Below are positions 62,641 to 64,000 of a stretch of 64,000 nt of DNA, one piece after another. Within the stretch, counting starts at the first letter, position 1, and each line of letters opens with the position of its first letter. Position numbers and translations under genes: made by a program. The notes beneath the pieces are model-generated. The model saw only the letters and a program-made list of their open reading frames with translations. It was not told the origin of the DNA and did not search any database. This DNA is from Streptomyces sp. NBC_01591 (GTDB lineage: Bacteria; Actinomycetota; Actinomycetes; Streptomycetales; Streptomycetaceae), in the NCBI RefSeq assembly GCF_035918155.1, contig NZ_CP109327.1, positions 558,001 through 622,000 on the forward strand, in the 5' to 3' direction.

Positions 62641-63063
62641 ATGGCCCAGGTCGTGGCACTGCGGGTGACCCGCCGGACGGTGGGGGCCATCGCCGATGGC
62701 GCCTTCAAGGTGTTGCTCGCCGCTGTCTACATCGCCGGCGTTGCCCCACTCGGCCGGTTACTCGGCACGCCAGCGTGGCTGATGGTTGTCTCGGGCGTGG
62801 CCCTGCTAATAGGCGGTGGCATCGAGATCGGATACACGCGCAGCCGGTCGATGCGCACGTACACGCAGCTCATGGTTGCCTACGACAGCGGCTGGGTGTT
62901 GGCGGCTGTCGTAGGCTTCCTGATGGCGCGGCAAGGCAGCAGCGCCGGGGGTGAAGTGTGGATCGGGTACCAGACAGCCGCCCCCGTCATGTTCGCCGCA
63001 CTGCTGGTCGCCGCCACTCCGACAAAGACGACCTCGGACACCACAGAGGCCCCCGCCCACTGA
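62641..63063 (+). CDS. Small integral membrane protein
   Basis: 140 residues with four predicted membrane segments (about 18-37, 43-60, 78-94 and 108-125: FKVLLAAVYIAGVAPLG, WLMVVSGVALLIGGGIEIG, GWVLAAVVGFLMARQG, AAPVMFAALLVAAT). No transport or enzyme motif. The strong AAGGAGG site 7 bases before ATG suggests good translation. It is divergent from the TetR gene and probably repressed by it; function unknown. Confidence 0.75.
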   Translation: MAQVVALRVTRRTVGAIADGAFKVLLAAVYIAGVAPLGRLLGTPAWLMVVSGVALLIGGGIEIGYTRSRSMRTYTQLMVAYDSGWVLAAVVGFLMARQGSSAGGEVWIGYQTAAPVMFAALLVAATPTKTTSDTTEAPAH

Positions 63064-63205
63064 CGGCCGGCCTGATCGCCACCGATCCCGTCCAAGGGAA
63101 AGATCCTTCAGCTTCCTCAACTGAACCAGTACCTCCGGAAGCACCGCGCCTCGGAGGAGTAGACCCGCCCGCGACTGGCCGGCGGATGCAGCCGCGGACG
63201 GGAAA

Positions 63206-63403
63206 TCAGAAGCGCCGCCTCCTGCTCGGTTTCGGTGTGCCGAGTGCGCGCCGGAACGCGGCTCGCAATCGATCGCGCGGCTTGCAGTCCGACGTACCGG
63301 GCGGGTGTGCGTAGCTGTCGGACCGGGCTCCGGACATTGAGTCGCCGTAGGCGGCAATGATGTAATCGCCCGTGATGGTGTGATCGCAGTCGACGCAGAT
63401 CAT
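63206..63403 (-). CDS. Small CxxC-motif protein
   Basis: 65 residues beginning MICVDCDHTITGDYIIAAYG, a CxxC zinc-ribbon-like start, with a basic C-terminus RAAFRRALGTPKPSRRRRF. A similar MICVDC start is common in small Streptomyces and actinophage proteins of unknown role. Its ATG overlaps the stop of the next gene upstream (ATGA), so it is translationally coupled. Confidence 0.6.
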   Translation of the reverse strand: MICVDCDHTITGDYIIAAYGDSMSGARSDSYAHPPGTSDCKPRDRLRAAFRRALGTPKPSRRRRF

Positions 63404-63549
63404 CGACGAGCCTTCCGCCAGACACGGCCGAGCTGCGCCACCGTGAGGCAGGCCGTCCCAGCGCGGCAGGCCGCGCAGGTCAAGGTGTGGCCGAGCAGCG
63501 TGCGGTACGCGACGTCTGGCGCAGGCAGTGTCCTGGTCAGGGTGATCAT
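63400..63549 (-). CDS. Small CxxC-motif protein
   Basis: 49 residues: MITLTRTLPAPDVAYRTLLG then HTLTCAACRAGTACLTVAQL and a basic tail VWRKARR. Four Cys (CAAC...C) suggest zinc binding. Start and stop both overlap neighbours by ATGA, typical of a tight operon. A longer in-frame start was rejected because it runs through the previous gene. Confidence 0.6.
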   Translation of the reverse strand: MITLTRTLPAPDVAYRTLLGHTLTCAACRAGTACLTVAQLGRVWRKARR

Positions 63550-63763
63550 TGTTGGCGGCCTTTCCAGCAGATCGAGCAGCAGCTGGGGAACCACAGAGCC
63601 GAGATGCCGTGCGCGTCCACCGGGCGGGGCCTTGGTCATGGGCTGCCCCACTGGCCGGCGCGACGCAACACCAGACGCAATGCGCGCCGCGCTGCTGCGC
63701 ATCAGACAGTGACGCCGGATCCGGCACGGTGAACTCAGCAGTGAGCAGGACCGGCTCCCTCAT
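63546..63763 (-). pseudogene. Small Cys-rich protein, frameshifted
   Basis: Starts MREPVLLTAEFTVPDPASL with RGAHCVWCCVAP (CxxC), then a frameshift near 63625. The expected remainder RPVDAHGISALWFPSCCSIC then WKGRQQ ends exactly in a TGA overlapping the next gene's ATG, which shows the true frame. Probably a zinc-ribbon protein like its neighbours. Confidence 0.55.
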
Positions 63764-63939
63764 CGGTGGCAGGCCCGCAGCCGCAGGAGACGATCGGCCA
63801 ACACCGGGTCTGCCCCGGCAAGACGACGGCCCCGGCCGGGACGAGCTTCCGGGTCACGGCGCCGCAGCGCCAGCAGGCTTCGCCGTGGAGCCGAGCAATA
63901 CTCACTCACTCGCTTCTTGATGAGCACAGGGGTGGTCAT
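63735..63939 (-). pseudogene. Small Cys-rich protein, frameshifted
   Basis: ATG at 63939 after GGAGGGG. It starts TTPVLIKKRVSEYCSAPR; then, after a shift near 63890, EACWRCGAVTRKLVPAGAVV and RCWPIVSCGCGPATDEGAG, ending at 63735 and overlapping the next gene's start. Two CxxC pairs are visible only in the shifted frame. First gene of the four-gene cluster. Confidence 0.5.
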
Positions 63940-64000
63940 GGTGCCCCTCCTCTACCTGTGTGGTGTGGACAGATAGAGCGTGGGCCCTGGGAAGAGGTGC

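Noticed and set aside
1..64000. CRISPR arrays, tRNA or rRNA genes
   Set aside because: No regularly spaced short repeats and no cloverleaf or rRNA-like stretches were noticed while reading both strands; this is not a substitute for a covariance search.
1..64000. Defence system or prophage hidden among the relics
   Set aside because: Apart from integrase, TnsA-like and helicase-associated fragments, no nuclease, toxin-antitoxin, restriction-modification or phage structural gene was recognised.

Overview
The window looks like a piece of a Streptomyces (or close relative) chromosome arm or large linear plasmid. The evidence is high-GC coding sequence with GC-rich third positions, GTG starts, and families typical of the genus: a gamma-butyrolactone-receptor-type regulator, a DUF6207-like gene, a Streptomyces-type L-glutamate oxidase, helicase-associated-domain relics, and IS1380, ISAzo13, IS110, IS4 and IS3 elements closely related to one another. 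About two thirds of the sequence is mobile DNA. Most of it is stacked inside other mobile DNA, and many ordinary genes survive only as frameshifted fragments.

Region by region. 0-5 kb: IS1380, IS5 and IS630 relics, an intact PIG-L deacetylase, a broken tyrosine integrase and an IS3/IS630 chimera. 5-8.8 kb: an IS701 transposase carrying the 3' end of one group II intron and a complete second intron (5314-7811). 8.8-13 kb: IS1380-A, a HAD phosphatase, a long divergent promoter region and a GBL-receptor-like TetR gene. 13.2-21.4 kb: one IS3 copy (IS3-A) hit by IS110-1, by ISAzo13-A (itself carrying IS4-A), and by a group II intron whose reverse transcriptase gene holds a second group II intron. 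21.4-28 kb: IS1380-B, decayed genes and IS110-A. 28.5-34 kb: the main metabolic island, a minus-strand operon of DyP-type peroxidase, L-glutamate-oxidase-like flavoenzyme and thiamine-diphosphate 2-oxo-acid decarboxylase. 34-41 kb: ISAzo13-B, a methyltransferase, IS630-B, IS5-A and IS4-B. 41-53 kb: a hypothetical protein and three nests (IS3 in IS5; IS110-C and IS3-C in IS110-B; IS1182 in an NF041680-type element). 53-58 kb: a broken methyltransferase, an IS701 relic, and IS3-E carrying a truncated twin of IS110-1. 57-64 kb: a DadA-like oxidoreductase, a Tn3 relic, an FMN glutamate-synthase-like protein, a TetR regulator divergent from a small membrane protein, and four overlapping small cysteine-motif genes.

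How the parts work together. In the metabolic operon the oxidase would turn an L-amino acid (probably glutamate) into a 2-oxo acid, ammonia and H2O2. The DyP peroxidase could use the H2O2 and the decarboxylase could remove the 2-oxo acid. A relic amino-acid permease lies directly upstream on the same strand.

The most striking mobile-element result is that, for two IS110 elements, the target and donor guides of a bridge RNA can be read in the non-coding left end. They match the actual flanks and the element's own termini. Almost every relic carries one-base frameshifts. Some of these may be sequencing errors, and raw reads should be checked before loss of function is assumed.
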